IMG/VR virus record: IMGVR_UViG_3300042350_000992
Location: 1 to 39,404 of that record
From: a virus
Length of the DNA stretch: 39,404 bases
Reading direction: 5' to 3' (one strand)
The notes beneath the pieces were generated by a model. It was not told the origin of the DNA and ran no database searches. It saw only the letters and a list, made by a program, of their open reading frames with translations. This document shows, in pieces, positions 20,864 to 28,882 of this stretch (position 1 is the stretch's first letter; each line of letters opens with the position of its first letter). The translations under genes and the position numbers were made by a program.

Positions 20864-21780
20864 TATGCCGCCCAACTTACATTTCCAGTACCAGCAGTAA
20901 TTGTGGTAACTTTATATGAACCATCTGTTGCAGTAGAACCAGTTAAACCAGCACCTATTGTAATTGTTCCGTCTACTGTTAAGTATCTAAGTATTACAAT
21001 ACCTGAACCACCTGCAGCACCTGCTCCAGTGTTACGGCTACCACCTCCACCGCCACCACCTCTATTGACGGTTCCAGCAGTACCATTACCACCACCGCCA
21101 CCACCAGCACCGCCTCCACCAGTTCCAGCAGCACCAGCATTAGGACTATCATAAGCACCACCGCCACCACCACCAGCATATGTAACTGATGAACCAGTAA
21201 TAGAAGTTGGAACGCCGCTTCCACCAGAGCCTGAATTAGAACCTGCAGCGTTACTACCTACAGCACCAGCGCCTCCGCCACCGCCTGATGTAGCACTAAC
21301 AGAGCCAAATCCACCGCCAAAACCTTGCCCGCTTGGGGTTGCAGTACCTCCAGGTTTAGTAGCACCAGGTCCAGAACCACCACCTCCGCCAGAACCGCCA
21401 TTATTTCCAGCAGCACCAGTTTTACCACCACCGCCGCCGCCAGTTGCAGTAATTGTAGAAAATACAGAGTTACTACCATTAGCACCTTGGTTATCGTTTG
21501 CAGCAGTTTGTGCAGCACCTGCTCCGACAGTCACCGTATAATTAATATTAGGTCTTAATATTAAAGAAGATTCTAAAGAACCAGTACCACCAGTACCAGT
21601 TACAGTGCAACGCATACCACCTGCACCGCCGCCGCCACCACCTTCTGAATCTCCTGCAGCAGTAGGAGAACCACCCGCTCCACCACCTGCAACAACAAGG
21701 TAATCAACAGTTACTATTTGAGCAGAAATTCCGTCCCAAAATTTATTACTAGGTCCGTATTTAAACGATGTAACTGCCAT
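20863..21780 (-). CDS. Glycine-rich tail adhesin-like protein
   Basis: 305 residues. The first 35 residues (ending VTVDYLVVAGGGAGG) lead into Gly runs up to eight long with short hydrophobic strands, then GSGIVILRYLTVDGTI and a C-terminal region of about 50 residues. It shares the start of the Gly part and the SSVTYAGGGGG motif with the protein at 19123, so the two are related. Likely role is receptor binding at the tail tip. Confidence 0.62.
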   Translation of the reverse strand: MAVTSFKYGPSNKFWDGISAQIVTVDYLVVAGGGAGGSPTAAGDSEGGGGGGAGGMRCTVTGTGGTGSLESSLILRPNINYTVTVGAGAAQTAANDNQGANGSNSVFSTITATGGGGGGKTGAAGNNGGSGGGGGSGPGATKPGGTATPSGQGFGGGFGSVSATSGGGGGAGAVGSNAAGSNSGSGGSGVPTSITGSSVTYAGGGGGGAYDSPNAGAAGTGGGGAGGGGGGNGTAGTVNRGGGGGGGSRNTGAGAAGGSGIVILRYLTVDGTITIGAGLTGSTATDGSYKVTTITAGTGNVSWAA

Positions 21781-22094
21781 TAGACTATCTCCACTCCTGA
21801 AATGTGAAAGTTAACTGTTGTTGCTGAGGCTAATCCTACAATAATTTTAGGAGTAGCATTGGCAGGTATTACTTGCTTAAGGTCAATGGTAAGTGTGTCA
21901 TTTGCTGCAATACTTACGTCATTTGCAATTTGAACTCCGTCTATTGACATATCAAATGTTGCTACTGCTGCTGCAGTATTAGCAACTAAAATATTAGTTA
22001 CTATTGTAGTAGTAGATGTAGTTGGAACTGTGTATAAGGTTGTGCTCGATGTTGATGCGGCTCCACGAAATAGAGCCTTAGATGTTACAGCCAT
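21780..22094 (-). CDS. Small beta-sandwich structural protein
   Basis: 104 residues of beta-rich sequence (TLYTVPTTSTTTIVTNILVA, DVSIAANDTLTIDLKQVIPA, VNFHISGVEIV). The pattern fits small phage virion proteins found beside tail fibres. No motif shows a function. It overlaps the Gly-rich gene start (TAATG or ATG at the stop) and lies after the large fibre gene. Confidence 0.6.
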   Translation of the reverse strand: MAVTSKALFRGAASTSSTTLYTVPTTSTTTIVTNILVANTAAAVATFDMSIDGVQIANDVSIAANDTLTIDLKQVIPANATPKIIVGLASATTVNFHISGVEIV

Positions 22095-22112
22095 TTGTAC
22101 TGTACCTTTCTG

Positions 22113-24074
22113 TTAGTATGCACCCATTATGGTCATAGTTATGTCTGAGTATTGCGTTAAATCTGGAGCAGGAACAGATGCCCATTCAAGACCTGTTGCA
22201 GTTCCTGAGTTAGCCTTTAAATAATATCCATCTATTCCTACTGTTAGTTTGCCTGGTGTATCTGCAGCGGTTGCTACAAGAATATCACCCTTAGCATCAA
22301 AGAGAGCCTTGTCAATAGCAGTAGCCAAGTCAAAGGCTGTAAAGGTAATAATCTCTAATACATCACCAGCAGCCAAGGCTGACAAGGATGCGATGCTTGT
22401 TCCATCAGATGCTGTGTAATCTGAACCACGAACCAATAGAACACCATTTAGATATACCTGCTCTTTACCAGCAATATAAGAAAGTGTTATGCCATTATCG
22501 TCTAGTCCAGACTCAGATGTCTCTCCACCAGCAGCGGTATACTTGTAGCGGAAGATTGCTGCAGTAGAGGAAATAGAACCCCAAGCAGAACCTGTCCAAG
22601 CAAACATAGTGTCGGCTACTGAGTTCCAATATAGGGCACCTTCAATTAATGCATCACCATCATTGTCTACAGATGGGGCAGTTGACTTAGCACCTAAGTA
22701 TCTATCATCAAAGTTATCATAAGTTGTAGCAGCGGCAGCAGCAGAGGATGCAGCAGCAGTTGCAGAACCAGCCACGGCATCTACATATAACTTAGTAGCA
22801 GCGTGTAGGTCTACAGTAGGAGCACCTGATAATGTCAAGGCACCAGTCATTGTAGAGCCAGCCTTTAGGACTACCGTGTCTGAAAAGTTTGCTGTATCTG
22901 CAAGAGCAGCAGCAATTTCATCAAGGGTATCAAGTGTGCTAGGAGCACCGTTGATTAGGTTAGCAATAGATGTATCTACATAAGCCTTGGTTGAAGCATC
23001 AGCATCAGCGGTAGGTGTAGCCAAAGATGTAATCTTCTGGCTGTTAAGAGATACCGCAGAAGTAGGCGCAGCCATCTGGTCTAAACGAGATGTTCTTACC
23101 TGTGTATCAAAGTCAGAGATAGTAGATGCTGTTTGAGTACCAGTATGGTTAGCACGTGCTAGTGGGTCAGATGCTAACTTACCTAGTGAGATAGCAGCAC
23201 CATTGGCAATATCTGTATTTACTATTCCACCAGTTAAAGATAACTTACCATAGGTAATACCAGCAGATGCATTGATGTCATCGTTTGTAATAGTGCCATT
23301 AGAAATCATTGCGCTAGTTACTGTGCTAGTAGGAAGGGTAACTGTGCCAGTAAATGTAGGGCTGGCAATAGGAGCCTTAGCATCTATCTGTGTTTGGATT
23401 GCAGAGGTTACGCCATCTACATAGTTAAGTTCGGTTACTGATAAAGTAGCACCATCAAGAATATTTAACTCAGCAGCAGTAGCAGTAACTCCATCAAGGA
23501 TATTAAGTTCTGCAGCAGTAGCAGTAACTCCGTCTAATATGTTAAGTTCAGCAGCACTTGCGGTAACACCATCTAAGATATTAAGTTCTGTAGAGGTTGC
23601 AGTTAATGCTACGTTTTCATTAATCTTAGGGCTAGTTAAAGTTTTATTTGTAAGGGTTTGAGTCTTGGCTGTACCTACTACATCACCTTCACCTGAAGCG
23701 ATTCCGTGTAGGTCGTGGGTAGCAGTTCCATCATTGTAAGCCGCCGTTGCTTCAATGTGTAGGTTAGATTCACGATAGTCACGGCCAATAGCCATATGTC
23801 TAACTACTGCACCAGCAGAGTGAGCCTGACCTGTACCACCAACCTCAATACCACGGGCTATGGTTAGGGTATTAGTTGATACTCCGCTGACATCTACAAT
23901 TTCTTCAAGGGCTGTATCTGGGTCAATTACTACTGTAAATCTTTCGGTTCCAGTTACTGTTGCACCACCTAGTAGTGATGTACCAGAACCAACAACCATA
24001 GTAGTAGCACCAGCCGTAATGGCTGATGTTAATGTAGTTTGCTGTGAGCGGGATGAGTATTTACGTGTTGTCAT
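22113..24074 (-). CDS. Large tail fibre protein with 13-residue repeats
   Basis: 653 residues. The N-terminal 150 residues are a probable virion-attachment part. Residues 163-227 hold five copies of ELNILDGVTATAA-like repeats ending with ELNYVDGVTSAIQTQI. Regions after 240 (LPTSTVTSAMISNGTITNDD, KITSLATPTADADASTKAYV) are typical of trimeric tail fibres. The C-terminus has LFDAKGDILVATAADTPGKL and GLEWASV, again fibre-type. It is likely the main side or tip fibre for host attachment. Confidence 0.85.
   Translation of the reverse strand: MTTRKYSSRSQQTTLTSAITAGATTMVVGSGTSLLGGATVTGTERFTVVIDPDTALEEIVDVSGVSTNTLTIARGIEVGGTGQAHSAGAVVRHMAIGRDYRESNLHIEATAAYNDGTATHDLHGIASGEGDVVGTAKTQTLTNKTLTSPKINENVALTATSTELNILDGVTASAAELNILDGVTATAAELNILDGVTATAAELNILDGATLSVTELNYVDGVTSAIQTQIDAKAPIASPTFTGTVTLPTSTVTSAMISNGTITNDDINASAGITYGKLSLTGGIVNTDIANGAAISLGKLASDPLARANHTGTQTASTISDFDTQVRTSRLDQMAAPTSAVSLNSQKITSLATPTADADASTKAYVDTSIANLINGAPSTLDTLDEIAAALADTANFSDTVVLKAGSTMTGALTLSGAPTVDLHAATKLYVDAVAGSATAAASSAAAAATTYDNFDDRYLGAKSTAPSVDNDGDALIEGALYWNSVADTMFAWTGSAWGSISSTAAIFRYKYTAAGGETSESGLDDNGITLSYIAGKEQVYLNGVLLVRGSDYTASDGTSIASLSALAAGDVLEIITFTAFDLATAIDKALFDAKGDILVATAADTPGKLTVGIDGYYLKANSGTATGLEWASVPAPDLTQYSDITMTIMGAY
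23394..23588 (-). repeat. Five 39-base coding repeats in tail fibre gene
   Basis: The repeats encode 13 residues each (E-L-N-I-L-D-G-V-T-A-T-A-A) at residues 163, 176, 189, 202 and 215 of the fibre. The near-identical units could allow copy-number change by slippage or recombination. Confidence 0.8.
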
Positions 24075-24082
24075 TTATGTTC

Positions 24083-24997
24083 CTATCGGCTGTAGTGAAC
24101 TCTGGCTGGATACTGTTGCTGTTGTGCTTTTGTTTCCTCTGCCAAACGTTGTGTGTATAGTGCAAAGAGTTGTCTTGTTGAATTTCCAGATGAACCAAAT
24201 GGACGCTTTGAGTCTGTCTCATCTGCTTGTGGGCTAACCATTGCAGAACGGGCTGGGTCAAGATATGTAAGTAATCTGTATGCTGCACCAATAATTACTA
24301 CATCACGAACTGATTCAGGTAGTCCAGTAACAGTTGTAAATACATCTGAGTTAGAACTTAATGCTTCTGGCTCTGTAGCATAGACAACCTTTACGGTTCT
24401 ACCTGGGGTAATAATGTCACCAATGGTTACTGTCTGAGTTGTTGCACCCCAAGTGTTAATCTCTGGCAACGCATCAAAGTCAAATCTCTTAACACGAATC
24501 CATTCTTTAGATGGACCAATACTTTCCCAGTGCATTGTTAGGATGTTTCTAATATTTTTATTCTCTAATTCATATGTAGTAATTGCTGCATTGTATGTAA
24601 AGGTTGTTTGTTTAACTGCAAAAATAGATGCGCCTAAGGCACGGATAGTATCGTTGATAGCCTTCTTAACTACATAACGTGGGAAGGTTGGGCTAATAAC
24701 TACCCTAGTTCCAGCAGCAGCAGTGGCTGCGGTAGTACCTAGATAGCCACGACCATACGGAGATACAGTGGCTGTATTAGCAATACGGTCAAATGAATCA
24801 ACCCATAATAATTCTTCGCCAATTTCAATAGTACCTTTACCAAGGTCAGTACTTGCAAGTTGTAGAATTGTAGGGCTAGCAATGGTAGATGTGGTAGTGG
24901 CTAATGCTGCAGTAAGATGTGTAGACTTATCTTGCTGTAGCGTATAGCCAGCAAGGTTGATAAGAACCTCATCAGTCATATCTTGTAGGGTTGACAT
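24083..24997 (-). CDS. Structural protein, probable head-tail adaptor
   Basis: 304 residues. A helical start (LQDMTDEVLINLAGYTLQQD) is followed by a beta-rich part with GEELLWVDSFDRIANTATVS and YGRGYLGTTAA, then helices with KKAINDTIRALGASIFAVKQ and a C-terminal RQLFALYTQRLAEETKAQQQ. This order resembles podovirus adaptor or tail-tube proteins, which link portal to tail. The family is not certain. It is the first tail-type gene after the small basic protein cluster. Confidence 0.5.
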   Translation of the reverse strand: MSTLQDMTDEVLINLAGYTLQQDKSTHLTAALATTTSTIASPTILQLASTDLGKGTIEIGEELLWVDSFDRIANTATVSPYGRGYLGTTAATAAAGTRVVISPTFPRYVVKKAINDTIRALGASIFAVKQTTFTYNAAITTYELENKNIRNILTMHWESIGPSKEWIRVKRFDFDALPEINTWGATTQTVTIGDIITPGRTVKVVYATEPEALSSNSDVFTTVTGLPESVRDVVIIGAAYRLLTYLDPARSAMVSPQADETDSKRPFGSSGNSTRQLFALYTQRLAEETKAQQQQYPARVHYSR

Positions 24998-25008
24998 TAT
25001 AATTTACC

Positions 25009-25245
25009 TTATCTGTACTTAGATGTTTTTTTGGCTATTGATTTAGGTTGTTTAACAAATTGTTTGCCCCGTTTATTACCAGCAGCCTTAGCCTTATTGG
25101 TTGCAGCCTTCTCGGCAGAACTTAATGCAGCCCATGCTTTTTCAGGTAAATATCTTTTCTTACCTTTAGATGGTTTACCATCAGAAGTTTTCCACTTCTG
25201 AGCAGTCCACTTCTTAAGTGATGCTTGAGACTTAGCAAGGGCCAT
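25009..25245 (-). CDS. Small basic protein, DUF5872-like
   Basis: 78 residues with about a quarter lysine or arginine: LKKWTAQKWKTSDGKPSKGK, RYLPEKAWAALSSAEKAATN. The pattern recalls DUF5872, a small basic family seen in phages and large viruses; I recall it rather than test it. Basic charge suggests binding to packaged DNA. Start and stop overlap neighbours or lie within 12 bases. Confidence 0.6.
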   Translation of the reverse strand: MALAKSQASLKKWTAQKWKTSDGKPSKGKKRYLPEKAWAALSSAEKAATNKAKAAGNKRGKQFVKQPKSIAKKTSKYR

Positions 25246-25430
25246 TACTTGTATCCTCCGCCAGCCTTCTTATATTGCACAGCAAGTAGTTGTGCTTTAC
25301 GTGCTGACCATTCCCCAGGGTCTCCGCCCTTTGAGCCAGCCTTAATCTTCTTAAACAATGATGCTCTCATACCAGGCTTGGTGTAGTTACCAGCGGCATT
25401 AACTTTAGACTTAGCCTTCTTCGCTGCCAT
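25245..25430 (-). CDS. Small basic protein (GNYTKPGMR type)
   Basis: 61 residues: NAAGNYTKPGMRASLFKKIK and GGDPGEWSARKAQLLAVQYK are conserved-looking motifs I associate with small phage proteins beside the capsid genes. Net charge is strongly positive. The TAATG overlap links it to both neighbours. Function unknown; a DNA-bound internal protein is possible. Confidence 0.6.
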   Translation of the reverse strand: MAAKKAKSKVNAAGNYTKPGMRASLFKKIKAGSKGGDPGEWSARKAQLLAVQYKKAGGGYK

Positions 25431-25726
25431 TACTTCTTACTCTTATTTCTTTTAGAGATTGCTGCAGCCTTAGCCTTAGCATCTGACTTTGAACTAGCAC
25501 CCCATGCTTGTAGTGATAAAAGTAATCTTGTTGGTGAGCCATCAGGCTTACGCTCAGGTCCTGGCATTCCGCCCATACGGGCCAAGAATGAGGCTCTACG
25601 GGGGTTGTCGCCGCTTTTCACGGGCGCCTTGAGTGTTCCACCCTTGTAGGATGCTCTGCCCTTAGCGTTGAGTCCACCCTTAGGATTCTTACCTTCTTTT
25701 CTTTGCCATGCTGCTGTCTTTGCCAT
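25430..25726 (-). CDS. Small basic protein (KGGLNAKGR type)
   Basis: 98 residues from the ATG at 25726, preceded by GGGGAG; upstream ATGs at 25735 and 25765 lie inside the neighbouring gene. AWQRKEGKNPKGGLNAKGRA, SGDNPRRASFLARMGGMPGP and PTRLLLSLQAWGASSKSDAK are motifs seen in cyanophage-type small basic proteins. It overlaps the 25689 gene by 38 bases. Function unknown. Confidence 0.6.
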   Translation of the reverse strand: MAKTAAWQRKEGKNPKGGLNAKGRASYKGGTLKAPVKSGDNPRRASFLARMGGMPGPERKPDGSPTRLLLSLQAWGASSKSDAKAKAAAISKRNKSKK

Positions 25727-25850
25727 GCTCCCCATACCTTCCAAGAATAGACCTAATGGTTCCATTTTTATTTATACGAACCACTAGGCCATCTTTAATT
25801 TGAACTGGATTAAAACCATCATGGCGCTTATAACTGCCAGATGATGCCAT
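25689..25850 (-). CDS. Small basic hypothetical protein
   Basis: 53 residues starting MASSGSYKRHDGFNPVQIKD and ending in MAKKRR. ATG at 25850 overlaps the upstream stop, with AGAGGTAG before it. It overlaps the next gene by 38 bases in another frame. Reality rests on the coupling, the ribosome site and the similar charge of the neighbours. Confidence 0.5.
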   Translation of the reverse strand: MASSGSYKRHDGFNPVQIKDGLVVRINKNGTIRSILGRYGEHGKDSSMAKKRR

Positions 25851-26059
25851 TATCTACCTCTACGTCCAGGTGCTGAAATTTTAGTTTCAGGTATAAACAG
25901 TCCTGGATATTTGTCTTCAATTGCTTTCTTAGCAGCAGCCTCAGCAGCAGCAATACCTGCAGGAGATATTCGTTTTTGATGTTGCTTAATAATTTCTTCA
26001 CGCTTTTGAATATCTGTTAACTTCTTAGGCTTTGGTTTAACTTGAGATGGTCTTGCCAT
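25850..26059 (-). CDS. Small basic hypothetical protein
   Basis: 69 residues, Lys/Arg-rich with a helical middle (DIQKREEIIKQHQKRISPAG, IAAAEAAAKKAIEDKYPGLF) and a basic end APGRRGR. Part of the run of short basic genes between capsid and tail. An AAGGATTA-type site precedes the ATG. No family recognised. Confidence 0.55.
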   Translation of the reverse strand: MARPSQVKPKPKKLTDIQKREEIIKQHQKRISPAGIAAAEAAAKKAIEDKYPGLFIPETKISAPGRRGR

Positions 26060-26068
26060 ATTAATCCT

Positions 26069-26308
26069 TTACTTTCCTGAACCAGCAATAGGTCCATACA
26101 TTCTATCAACATATGAATTATCTTTTGCTGTTGTTTTTGGTAGTTGTGCTCGTCTAGCCTTGCCAGCAGCAATCATATTTTTAATATAATTAGGGTCACC
26201 AGCACCCATACGTTTAGGAATAGGAACTGACTTTTTGGCATTTCTATCTTGCAATGTTTCCAGTCGATTAGCAATATCTTTTAAAGTAATCTTTTTCTTA
26301 GCAGCCAT
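26069..26308 (-). CDS. Small basic hypothetical protein
   Basis: 79 residues. The N-terminal half (KKKITLKDIANRLETLQDRN) is a likely helix. GDPNYIKNMIAAGKARRAQ and YVDRMYGPIAGSGK follow. Net positive charge. It starts two bases from the stop of the 44-residue gene. Function unknown. Confidence 0.55.
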   Translation of the reverse strand: MAAKKKITLKDIANRLETLQDRNAKKSVPIPKRMGAGDPNYIKNMIAAGKARRAQLPKTTAKDNSYVDRMYGPIAGSGK

Positions 26309-26309
26309 G

Positions 26310-26444
26310 CTACTTCTTCTTACCCATTTTTTTCATAGCCATCTTTTTCATGGTCATTTTCTTTGTTGACTTCTTGGCTGCTTTCTTAGCCATAGCCTTG
26401 CCCTTCATTGTGTAAGGGAACTTCTCTCCATTTACCATTGGCAT
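26310..26444 (-). CDS. Lys/Met-rich 44-residue protein, histone-H1-like in composition
   Basis: The protein MPMVNGEKFPYTMKGKAMAK continues with lysine- and methionine-rich repeats and ends KKMGKKK; 18 of 44 residues are Lys. TAGGAG precedes the ATG at 26444. The composition suits charge neutralisation of packaged DNA or nucleic-acid binding. It is too short and low-complexity for a family call. Confidence 0.5.
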   Translation of the reverse strand: MPMVNGEKFPYTMKGKAMAKKAAKKSTKKMTMKKMAMKKMGKKK

Positions 26445-26445
26445 A

Positions 26446-26763
26446 TTATGCTCCTAGTTCGTTGATTGTTTTAGCGGTTTTTTTATCTATGTGTCTAGCA
26501 TTTGGGTCCTTTTCAGCGTTGTAAGCCCTACCCAAATTCTCTGATGCTTTCTGTGCTGCTTCTATCTTAGCCATAGTAGTTCCTGCTGGCTGGATACCTT
26601 GCTTGCGAGCATCTCTATATGCTTGCAGTTCGCCCTCCCACTTACGTAATGGCATAGATGCTCTACCATTAGCATCACCTGTACTTAATTCTAGTGTGCT
26701 TATCTTGCATCCAAAGCAATCTTCTACAAATTCTGGATGTGTTCTTAATTGATGTAGACTCAT
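26446..26763 (-). CDS. Hypothetical head-region protein
   Basis: 105 residues: MSLHQLRTHPEFVEDCFGCK with a C16-x2-C19 pair, then GDANGRASMPLRKWEGELQA and helical segments to the end. The N-terminal HPEFVEDCFGCK line is one I associate with conserved phage proteins near the capsid gene. It overlaps the 26760 gene by four bases. Function unknown. Confidence 0.6.
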   Translation of the reverse strand: MSLHQLRTHPEFVEDCFGCKISTLELSTGDANGRASMPLRKWEGELQAYRDARKQGIQPAGTTMAKIEAAQKASENLGRAYNAEKDPNARHIDKKTAKTINELGA

Positions 26764-27029
26764 TGTGCTATAAAATTCTCTTCCGTTACCCCAACATTGG
26801 CTGCTATTAATCTAGCCTTTGTAGCATCGTCAACTATGTGACGGCTTCCACCAAGATAAACCTCTTGGTAATTCTGCAAGTCTTCATCTACTAAGTAGCG
26901 TACCTGCTTGTATATCCCGTTATCTCGGATAATAGTTATCCCACGATTTAATTTATAAAAGTAAAATAGGCGGTGTCCACCCGCTGGACCTTCTCTAACT
27001 ATTGGTGTATCAAAAATATATGTAGTCAT
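26760..27029 (-). CDS. Hypothetical head-region protein
   Basis: 89 residues with FDTPIVREGPAGGHRLFYFY, then KQVRYLVDEDLQNYQEVYLG and DDATKARLIAANVGVTEENF. It is beta-rich at first and helical at the end. First gene after the capsid gene, a place often used for head-completion or decoration proteins. An AAAGGA site precedes the ATG. No family recognised. Confidence 0.6.
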   Translation of the reverse strand: MTTYIFDTPIVREGPAGGHRLFYFYKLNRGITIIRDNGIYKQVRYLVDEDLQNYQEVYLGGSRHIVDDATKARLIAANVGVTEENFIAQ

Positions 27030-27049
27030 TTTAGTCCTTTATTAAGAGA

Positions 27050-27073
27050 GGGGCAGGGCGTAAGCCCCACCCC
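27050..27073 (-). other. GC-rich hairpin after capsid gene
   Basis: GGGC (27056-27059)/GCCC (27064-27067) with a 4-base loop and GGGG (27050-27053)/CCCC (27070-27073), with a small internal mismatch. On the minus strand it follows the capsid stop by about 10 bases. No T-run follows, so it is more likely an mRNA stabiliser or weak attenuator that sets capsid above downstream genes. Confidence 0.5.
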
Positions 27074-27082
27074 CCATTGCTA

Positions 27083-28288
27083 CTAAAGAGCAGCGATTGA
27101 TGAACCTGATTCGATTCGGTATAGCGCTTCTTCACGGTAGCGTGCAAAGCCAAGTACGCCGTACCAACCCATTGGGCGGTGACGCATTAACTTGTCAACT
27201 ACTGGTCCGATAACTACATGTGGCTCTTCAGCAACGGCTTGAGCCATTGCTTGCTGGCCTGCAATAATTGTGCGGAATACACGAGTTACAGGAGTTACGG
27301 TTACTACAGTTGTAGCAGTAACAGCAGCGGTATGAGCAACACTTACAGTGATTGTTGTTGTATCGCCAGATGTGGCAATAGAACTAATCTTTGCAGTAGT
27401 TGCAATACCTGTTCCTGAAATCTTGTCTCCAACCTCAGCACGTGCAGCGATAACTGAAGAAGAAGCAACACCAAAGGTAAACCCTGCTGATGTTCCTGCT
27501 ACTGTTACTGCTGTTGTTGCTAATGTTGCTTGGTCAGCACCATCCTTGGCTGAGTAAAGACGTGGTGATTCAATATAGAATGCACCTTCGTAGTTACCAA
27601 TTTCTCCAGCCCAGATGCGGTCCTGTGAAGAACCGTATTGGTTAGGAAGTAGCCAGCCTTGGCCAGATGATGACTCTGCACGTAGGTCATGGGATACCTC
27701 TGGGTGGATACCAGCCCAGTATAGTGAACCCTTGCGTGCTACAGCCTTAGCAGAACGTAACTTAGCGACAGCCCTACGGATGTCTGCTGAGTCAATTGTT
27801 GCTGCTGCTGTAACTGTTACTGTTGAGGTCGCTGTTGAACCTGAGAAAATCTTGTTATCTCCGCCACGCAATGTTTCCATTGCTACTGCGTCGATAGAAT
27901 CTGCTAGGTTGTAAGCAATAATGTTAGCGATTGCTGGGTCTACATCAGCAAGGCTGAATAGTTCCAACGCACGTGTTACCAACACTGAGTTACCGTACTC
28001 GTTAAGAGTAATAGAAACTGTTGTTGGTGTTGATAGTGCTACTGCATCTGGGTCAGTTGTCTCAGATAGAGTAGATGTCTTTTGTGCCAAGTCAACGTAC
28101 TTCTGTAGAACTACGGTTGAACCTGGGATTGATTGACGGGCAGGTGTTTTATCTGCGACTGAACGAATTAGTGGTTCAGAACGGAGAGCGAACTCCAGTA
28201 AGCGGTCATACGCTTGCTGAACAAGACCTGCACCACCGCTGGTACCGCCTAATGTAGCGGAGCCTATGCCTGTGTATGCATTTGCCAT
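27083..28288 (-). CDS. Major capsid protein
   Basis: 401 residues. The HK97-fold style seen in N4-gp56-type capsids is suggested by STVVLQKYVDLAQKTSTLSE, LNEYGNSVLVTRALELFSLA and, at the end, GPVVDKLMRHRPMGWYGVLG with FARYREEALYRIES. Residues about 252-334 are a Thr/Ser/Val-rich beta insertion (AGFTFGVASSSVIAARAEVG to TVVTVTP) between two capsid-type segments, probably a surface domain. Upstream is the scaffold gene. GGAGGTGA precedes the ATG and lies partly in a hairpin. It builds the shell. Confidence 0.85.
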   Translation of the reverse strand: MANAYTGIGSATLGGTSGGAGLVQQAYDRLLEFALRSEPLIRSVADKTPARQSIPGSTVVLQKYVDLAQKTSTLSETTDPDAVALSTPTTVSITLNEYGNSVLVTRALELFSLADVDPAIANIIAYNLADSIDAVAMETLRGGDNKIFSGSTATSTVTVTAAATIDSADIRRAVAKLRSAKAVARKGSLYWAGIHPEVSHDLRAESSSGQGWLLPNQYGSSQDRIWAGEIGNYEGAFYIESPRLYSAKDGADQATLATTAVTVAGTSAGFTFGVASSSVIAARAEVGDKISGTGIATTAKISSIATSGDTTTITVSVAHTAAVTATTVVTVTPVTRVFRTIIAGQQAMAQAVAEEPHVVIGPVVDKLMRHRPMGWYGVLGFARYREEALYRIESGSSIAAL

Positions 28289-28294
28289 TGTGTT

Positions 28295-28310
28295 GTCACC
28301 TCCAAGTGAC
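28295..28310 (-). promoter_or_regulatory. Capsid ribosome site in a small hairpin
   Basis: On the minus strand GTCAC and GTGAC form a 5-bp stem around TTGGAG, so GGAGGTGA, a near-perfect Shine-Dalgarno, is split between loop and 3' arm. Partial masking could tune capsid translation, or the loop could present the site to ribosomes. Confidence 0.45.
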
Positions 28311-28328
28311 TAGAAACTATGATTTGTT

Positions 28329-28808
28329 TTATTGATTTGCTTGGAGGATAGCAAGAATTTCTTCTGCTGATTCGGCATTAGAGATTTTTGTTTGTAAATC
28401 CTCCGTGCGTTCAGGGGTTAACGCATTCTGAGTGACAATATCTTGCTGCCGTAAGGCTGCTCGATTACTCTCTTGCTCAGGATTTTTAGACTCTTCAACT
28501 TTTAATCCAAACAAATCAGCATTATCATCGAGCCAGTTATTCACTGTCTCTTCGTTAATATCTTCTAAGTCTTTCATAATAAGCCTTGCAGCCTTAGCGT
28601 TTACGCCCTTCTTTTCCAGGACTTCTTTAATAGTACGCTCACGCTGCACCTTGGATAATCCCTCAAGTTGCTCAGTGAGTTCCTTGATACGCTTCTCATC
28701 AGAGCGCTTGGCTTTACGTAACTTTTTAAGTAAGTCACTGCCATCACCCACATTTGTGTCGGTATCTAGGTCGTCTTCTTCTTCTTCATCCCAGTAGTTG
28801 TTGCTCAT
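28329..28808 (-). CDS. Probable scaffold protein
   Basis: 159 residues from the ATG at 28808. The acidic N-terminus (DEEEEDDLDTD) is followed by a basic/acidic coiled coil (about 20-60: LLKKLRKAKRSDEKRIKELT) and helical C-terminus (ESAEEILAILQAN). Size, charge and position just upstream of the capsid gene fit scaffold proteins that guide prohead assembly. The open frame extends upstream to 28904, but that part has no coding look. Ribosome site is a weak GGTGG. Confidence 0.75.
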   Translation of the reverse strand: MSNNYWDEEEEDDLDTDTNVGDGSDLLKKLRKAKRSDEKRIKELTEQLEGLSKVQRERTIKEVLEKKGVNAKAARLIMKDLEDINEETVNNWLDDNADLFGLKVEESKNPEQESNRAALRQQDIVTQNALTPERTEDLQTKISNAESAEEILAILQANQ

Positions 28809-28882
28809 AGCAACCACCCACCCTTCTATTCGTTGATTAGTCGCAAGCCTCAAGTCAATTCGGGGAAATTGGTTGGCTCTTG

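Noticed and set aside
19608-21558. Frames of His/Gln, Pro or Ser/Thr-rich type opposite the Gly-rich genes
   Set aside because: They arise from GGN codon runs read on the other strand or in other frames.
23394-23588. Regular 39-base repeats as a CRISPR array
   Set aside because: The units are contiguous, in frame and code for fibre repeats; there are no spacers.
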